Shown in pieces: positions 45,114 to 53,717 of a stretch of 64,000 nt of DNA. This DNA comes from PALSA-612 sp963773055 (GTDB taxonomy: Bacteria; Actinomycetota; Thermoleophilia; Gaiellales; Gaiellaceae). Below the pieces are notes generated by a model. That model worked only from the letters and a program-made list of their open reading frames with translations, ran no database searches and was not told the origin of the DNA. Location of the stretch: contig CAVYZL010000003.1 in assembly GCA_963773055.1 (NCBI GenBank), positions 310,001-374,000 of the forward strand, read 5' to 3'. The first letter of the stretch is position 1, and every line of letters starts with the position of its first letter. Both the position numbers and the translations under genes were made by a program.

Positions 45114-45911
45114 TCAGCGCAGCGCGTCAACGAGGAGCGCGTACGCGTCCGGGGTCGCCGCAGCGGCGACGCGCGAGCGCTGGCCGAGGTCGAGCGGCGC
45201 GTCGAGCAGCGTTCCACCGTCGCAGAGCTCCACGATCAGGCCCCGCTCCCGGACGACGAGCTGCGCGGCGGCGATGTCGACCGAGCGCGAAGGACGGAGG
45301 GAGCAGACGGCGTCCACACGGCCGGCGGCGAAGTGACAGAGCGAGAGAGCGAGAGAGCCCATGATCCGCAGGCGCTCGGCAACGCCGACGAGACTCGGCG
45401 CCCGCTCGGCCACGAGGTGCGTCTTTGTCGCCTCGAGCCCGAGCAGCTCGATCGTCTCCTTCGGCGGCGGCGCGTCCAGGGGCGCCCCGTCGAGCGTTGC
45501 GCCCTCGCCGAGCACCGCGGCCCACTCCTCGCCGGCGCCGAAGTCGTAGACGTAGCCGAAATGGACATCCCTGATCGCCGGCCCGTCGGCGACCGCGATC
45601 GACAGCGAGAAGAAGGGGATGCCCCGCTTGGCGTTGATCGAGCCGTCGATCGGGTCGAGGACGACGGTGACGGCGCTGTCACCCGATGCCGCACGGTGCC
45701 CGAGCTCCTCCGAGACGAGCGTGAAGTCCCCTCCCAGCTCGTCGAGTCGCTCGACCACCGCGAGCTCGGCCGCCTGGTCGATCGCCGTCGTCTCGTCCCC
45801 TCCCTCGCCGTCACCGACGACCGGCTCGCGCTCGAGGCGCGTCGGCAAACGCTCGAGCACGCTCTTCACGTCCTCCGTCGCGGCGCGGCAGATCTCGAGC
45901 CAGTCGGTCAC
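45114..45911 (-). CDS. Inositol monophosphatase family phosphatase
   Basis: 265 residues. Metal-binding motifs: GDETTAIDQAAE, LVSEELG, VVLDPIDGSINAKRGIPFFSLSIAV (the DPIDG-S signature) and the C-terminal SRSVDIAAAQLVVRERG. Such enzymes hydrolyse inositol-1-phosphate or fructose-1,6-bisphosphate; CysQ-type 3'-phosphoadenosine specificity is possible but not indicated. The GTG at 45911 overlaps the DUF1015 stop (GTGA). It lies 29 bases before the secreted protein gene. Confidence 0.88.
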   Translation of the reverse strand: MTDWLEICRAATEDVKSVLERLPTRLEREPVVGDGEGGDETTAIDQAAELAVVERLDELGGDFTLVSEELGHRAASGDSAVTVVLDPIDGSINAKRGIPFFSLSIAVADGPAIRDVHFGYVYDFGAGEEWAAVLGEGATLDGAPLDAPPPKETIELLGLEATKTHLVAERAPSLVGVAERLRIMGSLALSLCHFAAGRVDAVCSLRPSRSVDIAAAQLVVRERGLIVELCDGGTLLDAPLDLGQRSRVAAAATPDAYALLVDALR

Positions 45912-46975
45912 AGAGGCTGGAAAAGAAGGCCGGAGGGCAGCTTGGGAAAGAAATAGGTCGATTTCTGCGGCATCGTCTCCCTGCGCCGCGCGGTCTCGAG
46001 CACGAGGTCGATCGGCGTCGGGCGGACGAGCAACGCGGCCTCTGCGTCACCGCGATCGACGGCCGCCGTCGCCTCACCAAGATCCGCCGTGTACGTCACG
46101 CCTTCCGGCCGGAGGCGCTCGACAAGCGCCGCGTCCGGCTCGCCCACCTCACCCGCAACCGTGGTCGCTCCGTCATGCCTGTAGACCACGGCGCCCGAGC
46201 GGCCGCCGGGAAGCGCGGAGAGCCCAGCTCGAACGGACGCAGCGGGCTCGCCGGCGACGGGGCCGAGTCGCTCCGCGATCCGGTGCGTGGGGAAGATCGT
46301 CAGCCCCTCCTGGCCGGTCGGACAGACGACGACCATCATCCACGCGCTCTCCTCGGAGCCGTCCTCCTCGTGGAACGCGAGGGCGGTCTCGTAGCGATGG
46401 TGACCGTCCGCGATCACGAGCTGTGCGTCGGCCAGCGCGTCCGGCACAGCCCCGTCGACCCGCCATAGTCGATTGCGCACGCCGTCGAGCTCGACGTCGA
46501 CGTCGGGGTCCCCGGCGGGACCGTCGAGCCTGCCTTCGAAGAGCAGGAAGATCGGCTCGACCTCGGCGCGTAGAGCGCGCAGCAGCCGCAGGCGACCCTC
46601 CTTCGGGCCTGCATGCGTGCGCTCGTGCGGGAGCACGACCCCGTTCGCGTACGGCTCGAGTCGCAGCGCGCAGACGAGCCCGTCCCGCCGTCGCGCGATG
46701 CCGTCAGGCCCGACGTAGTCCTGTGCGAGCCACCGTAGAGTCGGCTCGTCGTCCTCCACGAGCGCGCCCTCAGCGAGCCACGCGCGCCACGTCTCCACCG
46801 CGGCCGGGTCGCTGTCCGGCAGCGTCAGGTGGACGACGTTGTACGGGCTCGAGGCAAGGTAGCGCGCGCGGGCCGCGGCATCGATCACGTCGTACGGAGG
46901 AGCGATCAGGGTCGAGATCGGGCCGGCCCTGCGCTCGTCGTAGCGGACGGCGCGAAACGGCTTGACGACGGCCAC
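45908..46975 (-). CDS. DUF1015 family protein
   Basis: 355 residues. The DUF1015 pattern is clear: VVKPFRAVRYDERRAGPISTLIAPPYDVID at the N-terminus, NVVHLTLPD, VLPHERTHAGPKEGRLRLLRALRAEVEPIFLL, VIADGHHRYETALAF and MPQKSTYFFPKLPSGLLFQPL at the end. The conserved HERT and GHHRYETA motifs suggest a catalytic role, but no reaction is known. It is the first gene of a four-gene minus-strand operon (DUF1015, IMPase, secreted protein, ABC ATPase). GTG at 46975. Confidence 0.9.
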   Translation of the reverse strand: MAVVKPFRAVRYDERRAGPISTLIAPPYDVIDAAARARYLASSPYNVVHLTLPDSDPAAVETWRAWLAEGALVEDDEPTLRWLAQDYVGPDGIARRRDGLVCALRLEPYANGVVLPHERTHAGPKEGRLRLLRALRAEVEPIFLLFEGRLDGPAGDPDVDVELDGVRNRLWRVDGAVPDALADAQLVIADGHHRYETALAFHEEDGSEESAWMMVVVCPTGQEGLTIFPTHRIAERLGPVAGEPAASVRAGLSALPGGRSGAVVYRHDGATTVAGEVGEPDAALVERLRPEGVTYTADLGEATAAVDRGDAEAALLVRPTPIDLVLETARRRETMPQKSTYFFPKLPSGLLFQPL

Positions 46976-47019
46976 GAAGCCGGACCCTACCAGCCGCTTC
47001 CGGACCTAGACTCGACTCC

Positions 47020-47862
47020 ATGAGCGCCATCGCCGAGCTTGCGGAAGACCGCGTCGTCGAAGGGGTCTACGCCGTCACGCGCAAGCGGCGACTGCGCACG
47101 CGTTCGGGCTCGGACTACCTCGCGCTCGAGCTCGTGGACCCGAGCGGGCGCATCGAGGCTCGCGTCTGGCACGACGTCGACCTCCTGGACGGGCGTTTTG
47201 CGGAAGGCGACGCCGTCCGCGTCCTCGGGCGGGTCGAGCGGTTCCGAAACAGGCTTCAACTCGACATCCGGACGATCGAGCCGGCGGAGGAGACGGATCC
47301 CGCCGCGCTGACGCCGACCGTCCGGCGCGATCTCGACGAGCTCGAGGGCTTCCTCGACTTCCTCGCCGGCGAGATCGCCCACCCCGGGTTGCAGGCGACC
47401 GTGCGCGCGATCGTGGGAGACCAGGCAATTCGGCAGGCGTTCCGACAGCTCCCGGCGACTGTCGACGGGCACCACGCCTACGCGGGCGGCCTGCTCGAGC
47501 ACACGGTCGGCGTGGCGACGATCTGCCGCGAGCTCACTCAGCTCCACCCGCGTCTCCGAGGCGACCTGCTCGGCGCCGCGGCGCTGCTCCATGACGTCGG
47601 CAGGACGAAGGAGCTCGGACCCGCCCCCGCGTACACCCAGACGCCCGAGGGAAGGCTGCTCGGGCACGTCCACCTCGGCCTGCGCCTGATCGAGGAGCGC
47701 GCGGCGCCCCTCGAGGCAGACGTCCGGGCGGAGCTCCTCCACGCGGTCTCGGCGCACCACGACGCGCGGGCAACACGAACCGCTGAGGCGGCGTGCCTCT
47801 ACCACGCCAACCAGCTCGACGCAGTCGCAGCCACCCGACCGGTAGACACGCCGGATAGCTAG
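47020..47862 (+). CDS. OB-fold plus HD-domain protein, YhaM-like
   Basis: 280 residues. N-terminal OB fold (about 12-90: RRLRTRSGSDYLALELVDPSGRIEARVWHDVD) followed by an HD phosphohydrolase domain with HHAYAGGLLEHTVGVATIC and ALLHDVGRTKEL, LGHVHLGLRLIEE and HAVSAHHDA, the usual HD metal ligands. The arrangement matches YhaM-type 3'-5' exoribonucleases. The 3' region is Pro/Asp-rich. ATG at 47020, divergent from the DUF1015 gene by about 44 bases. Confidence 0.88.
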   Translation: MSAIAELAEDRVVEGVYAVTRKRRLRTRSGSDYLALELVDPSGRIEARVWHDVDLLDGRFAEGDAVRVLGRVERFRNRLQLDIRTIEPAEETDPAALTPTVRRDLDELEGFLDFLAGEIAHPGLQATVRAIVGDQAIRQAFRQLPATVDGHHAYAGGLLEHTVGVATICRELTQLHPRLRGDLLGAAALLHDVGRTKELGPAPAYTQTPEGRLLGHVHLGLRLIEERAAPLEADVRAELLHAVSAHHDARATRTAEAACLYHANQLDAVAATRPVDTPDS

Positions 47863-47884
47863 CCCATAGCGCTACTCTCGAACC

Positions 47885-48487
47885 GTGTGGGAGGGGCTCG
47901 CAGCGACGCTCGAGGGCAGCCGCGTGAACGTCGAGCCACTGGCCACCACGCACGAGCACGACCTCTACGAAGCCGCGCAGGACATGGACTGGTCGCTGAT
48001 GCCCGTCGACCCGTCTGCCGACGCGGCCGTCTTTCACGCCTGGCTCGGCGAAGCGCTCGCGCTCGCCGCCCGCGGGGAGCAGCAGCCCTTCGCCGTCCTC
48101 GACGCGGGCACGGGACGGGCGATCGGCAGCACGCGGTACCTCTCGCTCCGGCCCGAGCACCGCGGGCTCGAGATCGGCTGGACCTGGCTCACCCGCTCGC
48201 GCTGGGACTCCGGGGTCAACGTCGAGGCGAAGCTCCTTCTCCTCAGCCACGCGTTCGAGCGGGTCGGCTGCATGCGCGTGGAGTTCAAGACCGACGCGCT
48301 CAACGAGCGCTCGCGTCGTGCGCTCGCGGCGTTGCCCGCGACCTTCGAGGGTGTCTTTCGCAAGCACATGCTCGTCGGCAACGACGGCACGCGACTGCGC
48401 GACTCGGCATGGTTCGCGATCGTCGACGACGACTGGCCGAAGGTGAAGGCAAACCTCGAGCGGCGGCTCGCTACGACGCGGGGCTGA
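47885..48487 (+). CDS. GNAT family acetyltransferase
   Basis: 200 residues. The GNAT fold with RimJ/RimL-like flavour: SRVNVEPLATTHEHDLYEAAQ, PFAVLDAGTGRAIGSTRYLSLRPEHRGLEIGWTWLTRSRWDSGVNVEAKLLLLSHAFE (acetyl-CoA side), MRVEFKTDALNERSRRALAAL. Substrate unknown; often N-terminal amines of proteins. Starts at the GTG at 47885, 22 bases after the HD gene. Its 3' end overlaps the YchF-like gene by 17 bases. Confidence 0.87.
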   Translation: MWEGLAATLEGSRVNVEPLATTHEHDLYEAAQDMDWSLMPVDPSADAAVFHAWLGEALALAARGEQQPFAVLDAGTGRAIGSTRYLSLRPEHRGLEIGWTWLTRSRWDSGVNVEAKLLLLSHAFERVGCMRVEFKTDALNERSRRALAALPATFEGVFRKHMLVGNDGTRLRDSAWFAIVDDDWPKVKANLERRLATTRG

Positions 48488-49400
48488 ACCGCACATTGAG
48501 CACGTCGCCGTCCTCGACGACGTACTCCTTGCCTTCGAGCCGCTGAAGGCCACGGCGCGCCGCCTCCGCGCGTGACCCGCACTCGACGAAGTCGGCGGCC
48601 GGGATCACCTCGCAGCGAATGAAGCCCCGGGCGATGTCCGTGTGGATCTCCGCCGCGGCCTCGAGCGCCGTCTGACCGCGCCGAAGCGTCCACGCTCGTG
48701 CCTCCGTGTCGCCGGCGGTGAAGAAGACGATCACGCCGAGCGCCTCCTTCAGCTTGAGCACGACGTCCTCGAGCACGGGCGGCCCGTCCCGGAAGGCCGA
48801 AGCCTCCTCGTCGGAGAGGTCCGCAAGCTCGAGCTCCAGTGCGAGATCGATGGCGGCCGGACCGTTCTCGATCGGGATCAGCGGCTTCGTCGTCAGCGGC
48901 TCGAGCTCGTCCGGCACGTCACCGGCGAAGTCTGCGAACCGTCCGCCCCCATCGAGATGCGCGAGCAGCGACTCGAGCGTGGACGCCTCGGCCCGCAGCT
49001 TCGCGTCGCCCGATTTCGCCTGTGTGCGCACCCGCTCCAGGCGAGCCTCGACGTGGTCACGATCGGCGACGAGCAGCTCCAGCTCGAGCTGCTCGAGGTC
49101 ACGGCGGGGATCCGATCCTGGCTGGAACGCCGCGGCGACGGCGAGCAGAGCGTCGACGCGACGGAGGTTGCCGAGCAGGGCCGCGCCGGTGCCCGGCACG
49201 TCCTGTACCCGGATCGCCGCCGGCGTGACCTTCGCCGAGGCCTCGACGGCTGCAACCGCCTCGAGTCGAGCGTCGGCGATCGGCGCCATCCCGACGTGCG
49301 GCTTCGCGTCGTGGATCGGCGCGCCGGCGTGGGTAAGGGCGTTGAAAAGGGTGGTCTTTCCAGCCTTCGGCAGCCCGACGATGCCTGCCTCGAGGCTCAA
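48471..49400 (-). CDS. YchF-like GTPase/ATPase relative, short and divergent
   Basis: 309 residues; true YchF/OLA1 proteins have about 363. The P-loop reads GLPKAGKTTLFNALT (usual NVGKST), DVPGTGAALLGNLRRVDALL takes the DxxG position, and the specificity motif NxxE is not apparent. The C-terminal TGS domain is well kept (GVIVFFTAGDTEARAWTLRRGQTALEAAAEIHTDIARGFIRCEVI and GKEYVVEDGDVLNVRFS). Probably a diverged branch that still binds nucleotide and ribosomes. The TTG start overlaps the stop of the 75-aa gene (TTGA). Confidence 0.85.
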   Translation of the reverse strand: MSLEAGIVGLPKAGKTTLFNALTHAGAPIHDAKPHVGMAPIADARLEAVAAVEASAKVTPAAIRVQDVPGTGAALLGNLRRVDALLAVAAAFQPGSDPRRDLEQLELELLVADRDHVEARLERVRTQAKSGDAKLRAEASTLESLLAHLDGGGRFADFAGDVPDELEPLTTKPLIPIENGPAAIDLALELELADLSDEEASAFRDGPPVLEDVVLKLKEALGVIVFFTAGDTEARAWTLRRGQTALEAAAEIHTDIARGFIRCEVIPAADFVECGSRAEAARRGLQRLEGKEYVVEDGDVLNVRFSPAS

Positions 49401-49624
49401 CTCGTGAAGCCGACCCGACCCTCGCGCGCGTACCGCTTCACGTACGAGACCTTGGAGACGGCCACGAGCAGGGTGCCGTCCTCCGCGTCGAGCTCGACTA
49501 CCTCGTCCGTCCGTGCGCGGAGCGCCGTCTCGAGCGCGTCGGCGCCGGCCGGGGAAACACGCGCGGCAAGCACCTCGCCGCCGCGAAAGCCGATGTGGAC
49601 GAGGGTCAGGTCGGCGTCAGGCAT
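49397..49624 (-). CDS. Small protein, unknown function
   Basis: 75 residues from the ATG at 49624. Beta-rich: LTLVHIGFRGGEVLAARVSPAGADALETALRARTDEVVELDAEDGTLLVAVSKVSYVKRYAREGRVGF. I do not recognise a family. It overlaps the epimerase gene (8 bases) upstream and the YchF-like gene (TTGA) downstream, so three genes are coupled in translation. Confidence 0.6.
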   Translation of the reverse strand: MPDADLTLVHIGFRGGEVLAARVSPAGADALETALRARTDEVVELDAEDGTLLVAVSKVSYVKRYAREGRVGFTS

Positions 49625-50022
49625 TGCTCACGAGCTCGCTGAGGACGCCGTGGATCGAGGTCGGGTGGAGGAAGGCGACCTGAAGCCCGTAGAGACCGGG
49701 CCGGGGCTCGCGGTCGACGACATCGACGCCTTCCGCGCCGAGCGCGCTCGAGCTCGGAGGCGATGTCGTCGACCTCGTACGCCACGTGGTGCATGCCGGG
49801 CCCGCGCCGGGCGAGGAAGCGGCCGATCGGCGTGTCTTCGCCGGTCGGAGCGAGCAGCTCCAGCCGGTCGTCTCCGACGAGCAGCGCGGCTGCTTCGGCG
49901 CCCTGCGACGGCATCGTCTCGCGTGCCTCGACACGCGCCTCGAACAGCCGCCCGTACGTCGCTACGGCGTCGTCGAGGTTCTCGACGGCGAGACCGATGT
50001 GGTGGATTCCCCGCGGCGGCAC
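49617..50022 (-). CDS. mce: Methylmalonyl-CoA epimerase (VOC fold), one frame break
   Basis: About 134 residues. VOC motifs: GIHHIGLAVENLDDAVATYGRLF, LELLAPTGEDTPIGRFLARRGPGMHHVAYEVDDI and, after a +1 frame break near 49750, GAEGVDVVDREPRPGLYGLQVAFLHPTSIHGVLSELV. The HH pair, the GPGMHHVAYEV block and HPTSxHGVLxEL are typical of epimerases that racemise methylmalonyl-CoA in propionate metabolism. The GTG at 50022 is chosen. A mutase gene is not in the window. Confidence 0.85.
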
Positions 50023-50047
50023 GCCGCGGATGCTAGTCGAGTCGGCC

Positions 50048-51550
50048 TCAGTCGCCGACCGGAAGAGCGCGGACGGTGCCAACCGTCTCGGAGTTCCGCG
50101 ATTCCTGCGGCACGCCATCGAGCAGCGCGTCGAGCTGCTTGCGCTCGAGCGTCTCCTTCTCGAGCAGCGCCTGGGCGATCCGGTCGAGCGGAGCGCGGTG
50201 CTTCACGAGCAGCCGCGCGGCATCCTCGTACGCCTCGTCGGTCAGACGGCCCTGCTCGCCGTCGCGGACCCGCTTCGTCTCCTCGGACAGCGAGTAGTTG
50301 TCGGCGCGCATCGTCCGCGACGCGATCTCCGACATCCCGTAGTCGAACACCATCGCGCGGGCGAGGTCAGTCGCCCGCTCGAGATCGTTCGCGGCGCCGT
50401 TCGTCACACGTCCGAACACGACCTGCTCCGCCGCCCGGCCGGCGAGGAAGACCTTCATCATGTCGCTCAGCTCCTCCTTCGTATGGAGGTAGCGGTCTTC
50501 GACCGGGACGTTGAGCGTGTAGCCGAGCGCCTGACCGCGCGAAACGATCGTCACCTTGTGAACGGGGAGCGCGCCGCCCATGAGATGGGACATGAGCGCG
50601 TGCCCGGCCTCGTGGTAGGCGAGGATGCGCTTCTCCTTCTCCGAGACCACGCGCCGCTGCTGCAGACCGGCGACGACACGCTCCATTGCAGCGTCGAAGT
50701 CCTCCGCCGAGATCGTCTGCGCCCGGCGGCGGCCGGCGAAGATCGCTGCCTCGTTGGCGATGTTTGCGAGATCGGCGCCCGTCAGGCCGGCCGTCTGGCG
50801 CGCGACGATCTCGAGGTCGACGTCGGCATCGAGCGGCTTGCCCTTCGTGTGGACGCCGAGGATCTCGATGCGGCCCTTGAGATCGGGCGGAGGCACGAGC
50901 ACCTGCCGGTCGAAGCGGCCGGGGCGGAGAAGAGCCGGGTCGAGGTCCTGAAGCCGGTTGGACGCGCCCATGACGACGACCTGGGCGCCGGTCGAGAACC
51001 CGTCGAGCTCGACGAGCAGCTGGTTCAGCGTCTGGTCCTGCTCGCGGTTGAACCCGTGGCCGGTGCGCGCTGCGCCGACCGCGTCCAGCTCGTCGATGAA
51101 CACGATCGCAGGCGCGTGCTTGCGCGCCTCGTCGAACAGCTTCCGGATGCGCGCGGCCCCGAGGCCCGCGAACATCTCGACGAAGGCCGACGCGCTCTGC
51201 GAGTAGAAGGACGCGCCGGACTCGTGGGCGACGGCCTTGGCCAGCAGCGTCTTCCCCGTGCCCGGCGGGCCGTAGAAGAGGATCCCCTTCGGGACGCGCG
51301 CGCCGAGCTGTTCGAAGCGCTTCGGGTCGCGGAGGAAGTCGACGACCTCCTGCAGCTCTTCCTTCACCTCCTCCAGGCCGGCGACGTCCGACCAGGTGAC
51401 AGAGGTGTCAGAGCGTGTCTCGGCGCGGGAGGTCGATACGCGCGGCGTCAGCTTCACCACGCGCCACAGGAAGTACACCATGAGGCACATGAGGACGAGC
51501 GGCAGCCACAGGAGTAGGACCTGGGGTATCTCGTGGAACAGATCGCCCAC
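50048..51550 (-). CDS. ftsH: FtsH-like ATP-dependent zinc metalloprotease, short N-terminus
   Basis: 500 residues. A single N-terminal helix (about 9-30) is followed by the AAA+ domain: Walker A GPPGTGKT (94-101), Walker B VFIDELDAVG (from 150), pore loop MFAGLGAAR, SRH DPALLRPGRFDRQVLV, then the zinc protease HEAGH (313-317). The usual second helix and the ~70-residue periplasmic domain between the two helices are absent, so it differs from classic FtsH, which has about 610-650 residues. It degrades membrane or misfolded proteins. GTG at 51550. Confidence 0.9.
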   Translation of the reverse strand: MGDLFHEIPQVLLLWLPLVLMCLMVYFLWRVVKLTPRVSTSRAETRSDTSVTWSDVAGLEEVKEELQEVVDFLRDPKRFEQLGARVPKGILFYGPPGTGKTLLAKAVAHESGASFYSQSASAFVEMFAGLGAARIRKLFDEARKHAPAIVFIDELDAVGAARTGHGFNREQDQTLNQLLVELDGFSTGAQVVVMGASNRLQDLDPALLRPGRFDRQVLVPPPDLKGRIEILGVHTKGKPLDADVDLEIVARQTAGLTGADLANIANEAAIFAGRRRAQTISAEDFDAAMERVVAGLQQRRVVSEKEKRILAYHEAGHALMSHLMGGALPVHKVTIVSRGQALGYTLNVPVEDRYLHTKEELSDMMKVFLAGRAAEQVVFGRVTNGAANDLERATDLARAMVFDYGMSEIASRTMRADNYSLSEETKRVRDGEQGRLTDEAYEDAARLLVKHRAPLDRIAQALLEKETLERKQLDALLDGVPQESRNSETVGTVRALPVGD

Positions 51551-51592
51551 GACGCTCGCATCGGCATTCCTCGCCGAAAGCCTTAGGGCGCT

Positions 51593-52375
51593 TTACGCGT
51601 CGTTCGTAACGGGAGACTCGAGCTCGAGGCAGGCGTGGAGCGCCGCCTCGGCGACCTCGATCTGATCGGACGTCGGCTCGGCGGTGGCGATCCGCTCCTG
51701 AAGCTCCTGGCCTGGCTTGGCGAGCGCCTTCGCGACAGGGTGTCCCGGGTTTCGCACCATCCAGCCGAAGACCTCGGTGGCGGCCGCGAGCGCGCCGAAC
51801 GCTGCGGCGAGCGACGCAGGCCGGCGCAGCTTCTCGGGTGCGCGAGCCGCGAGCGTCGCGCCCGCTGCGCTAGCGAGCAGCAAAGGGCCGACGAGGTGCG
51901 AGCCGCAGCGCTCGTGCTCCTTCGTCGCGCCCTCACCGTGCTCGTAGGTCCCGATCGTCACGTGCTCGGCGCCGTGGTAGCCCGCGAGCTCGCCCTGACG
52001 AAGCGCCAGCATGGCCGGCGTGAGCGCGGCCGCGCCGGCGGCCAGCTCCTGCACGGCCGGCGTGAGCCGCGTGCCCCGGATAGCGCGCGTGACGCCGGCC
52101 GAGAGCGCCATGACGGCGAGCACACGCGGCCGCTGGAAGGCGAACCGCATCTCGGGCAGCGACCGCCGCGCCCGGGGCAGGACGAGCAACGACTCGAGCA
52201 GCTTGACAGGGCCGCGAAGGAGCGGCTGCTCGGCCGGCAGCACCCGCTTGCGCCCCGATGCCACCTTGAGCCGACCCTCGTCCGTGCGGACGGCGCAGGC
52301 CCAGGCCGTCGGGCCGTGCATGAGCACGCCGTTCTCGAGGGCCATCCCGCCCAGCCGGATCTTCTTCTCGCCCAC
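51593..52375 (-). CDS. DUF1385 membrane protein
   Basis: 260 residues with family block LGGMALENGVLMHGPTAWACAVRTDEGRLKVASGRKRVLP at the N-terminus and AGYHGAEHVTIGTYEHGEGATKEHERCGSHLVGPLLLASAAGATLAA in the C-terminal half. This matches DUF1385, a membrane family with unknown function that often lies near prfA and transcription-related genes. The HGAEH motif may bind a metal. GTG at 52375, 15 bases downstream of the M20 stop. Confidence 0.85.
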   Translation of the reverse strand: MGEKKIRLGGMALENGVLMHGPTAWACAVRTDEGRLKVASGRKRVLPAEQPLLRGPVKLLESLLVLPRARRSLPEMRFAFQRPRVLAVMALSAGVTRAIRGTRLTPAVQELAAGAAALTPAMLALRQGELAGYHGAEHVTIGTYEHGEGATKEHERCGSHLVGPLLLASAAGATLAARAPEKLRRPASLAAAFGALAAATEVFGWMVRNPGHPVAKALAKPGQELQERIATAEPTSDQIEVAEAALHACLELESPVTNDA

Positions 52376-52390
52376 CAGAGGACAGGCTAG

Positions 52391-53696
52391 CTACGCAGCG
52401 CCGACCGACAGCGCGGCATGGCGCAGGAAGTCGACGCCGAGCTCGACGTCCGAGATCGCGGCTCGCTCGTCAGCCGAATGGATGAGCCTCGACGCGAGCT
52501 CCGCGCTCATCTCCTTGATCGGGAAGAACCCGTAGGCAACCGTGCCGAACGCCTCGCGAAGCCAGTGGCTGTCGGTGAAGCCGGGAACGCACGTCGGCAA
52601 GACGGTCGCGCCGGGCTCCACACGCGCGACGAACTCCTCGACCGCCCGCCAGAGCGGCGTGTCGACCGACGAGCGCGTGCCGCCCTGTCCGCCACGCCAG
52701 ACGAGCTCGTAGTCTCCCGGCCCGAGCCATTCGCGGAGCTCGCGGTCGACGTCCTCCTCGGTCTGCCCTGGAAGAAGCCGGCAGTCGATCGCGACCTCGC
52801 AGCGGCCCGGGATCACGTTGCGCTTGTGCGAGGCCGTGATCTGCGTCGCCGAGACGGTCATCGTCAGCAGCGGCTCGACCACCTCCGCGGCCGTCTCGTC
52901 GACGGCACGGGCAGCGTCGAGAGCGCTTTCCGCGGACGGCGCCTCGCCCGTGAGCCTGAGCAGGAGCGCTTCCGTCTCGGGCCCGAGCTGCGGCGGCTCG
53001 CGGTACTCCGCGATCCGCTCGATCAACCCGGCGGCCTTGACGAGCGCGTTGTCCGCGATGCCCGGCAGCGATGCGTGGCCGCTCCGTCCGTGCACGACCA
53101 GGGTGAAAGGGGCGGACATCTTCTCCGCCGGCGCGCACAGGTAGAAGACGCGGCCACCGAGCTCGAGCCGGTCGCCGGATCCCTCGTTGAGCGCGTAGTC
53201 GCAACGCACGGCGTCGGGATGCGTCTCGCACAGCCAGCGAAAGCCCGGCGGGCTCGCCCTCGCCGACCTCCTCGTCCGCCGTCGCGCAGAAGATCAGGTC
53301 GCCGGCCGGCACGAACCCCTCCCGCGCAAGCGAGGCGATGGCGACAGCGCTCGCCGCGACCTGGCCCTTCATGTCGAGCGCGCCCCGGCCCCAGATGCAG
53401 CCGTCCTTGACCTCTCCCGACCACGGATCGACCGACCACTCCGACGGATCGGCGAGCACCGTGTCCGTGTGCGAGAGCAGGAGCAGCGACGGCCCGGTTC
53501 CTCGTCCGGGAATCCGCGCGACGAGGTTCGCGCGGTCCGGGGTGCGCGCATAGAGCTCACACGCGACGCCGTTCTCCTCGAGGTAGCCGCGCAGCAGCTC
53601 GGCCGCGACCGTCTCGTTCCCCGGCGGGTTCACGGTGTCGAGGCGGATCAGATCCCGGAGCAGCGAGACGACTTCGTCGCGAACGGCGGCAGGCAT
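52391..53696 (-). CDS. M20 family metallopeptidase, one frame break
   Basis: About 434 residues of the ArgE/DapE/CPG2-type M20 family. Zinc ligands: LLLSHTDTVLAD, CIWGRGALDMKGQVAASAVA, TADEEVGEGEP. Near 53248 a +1 break changes GAG GGG to another frame; removing one G gives AGFRWLCETHPDAVRCDYALNEGS, then GRSGHASLPGIADNALVKAA and PTCVPGFTDSHWLREAF. The substrate may be an N-acyl amino acid or peptide. The ATG at 53696 is divergent from rarA. Confidence 0.86.
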
Positions 53697-53717
53697 CGCG
53701 GGAGCATACTTTCGCCC

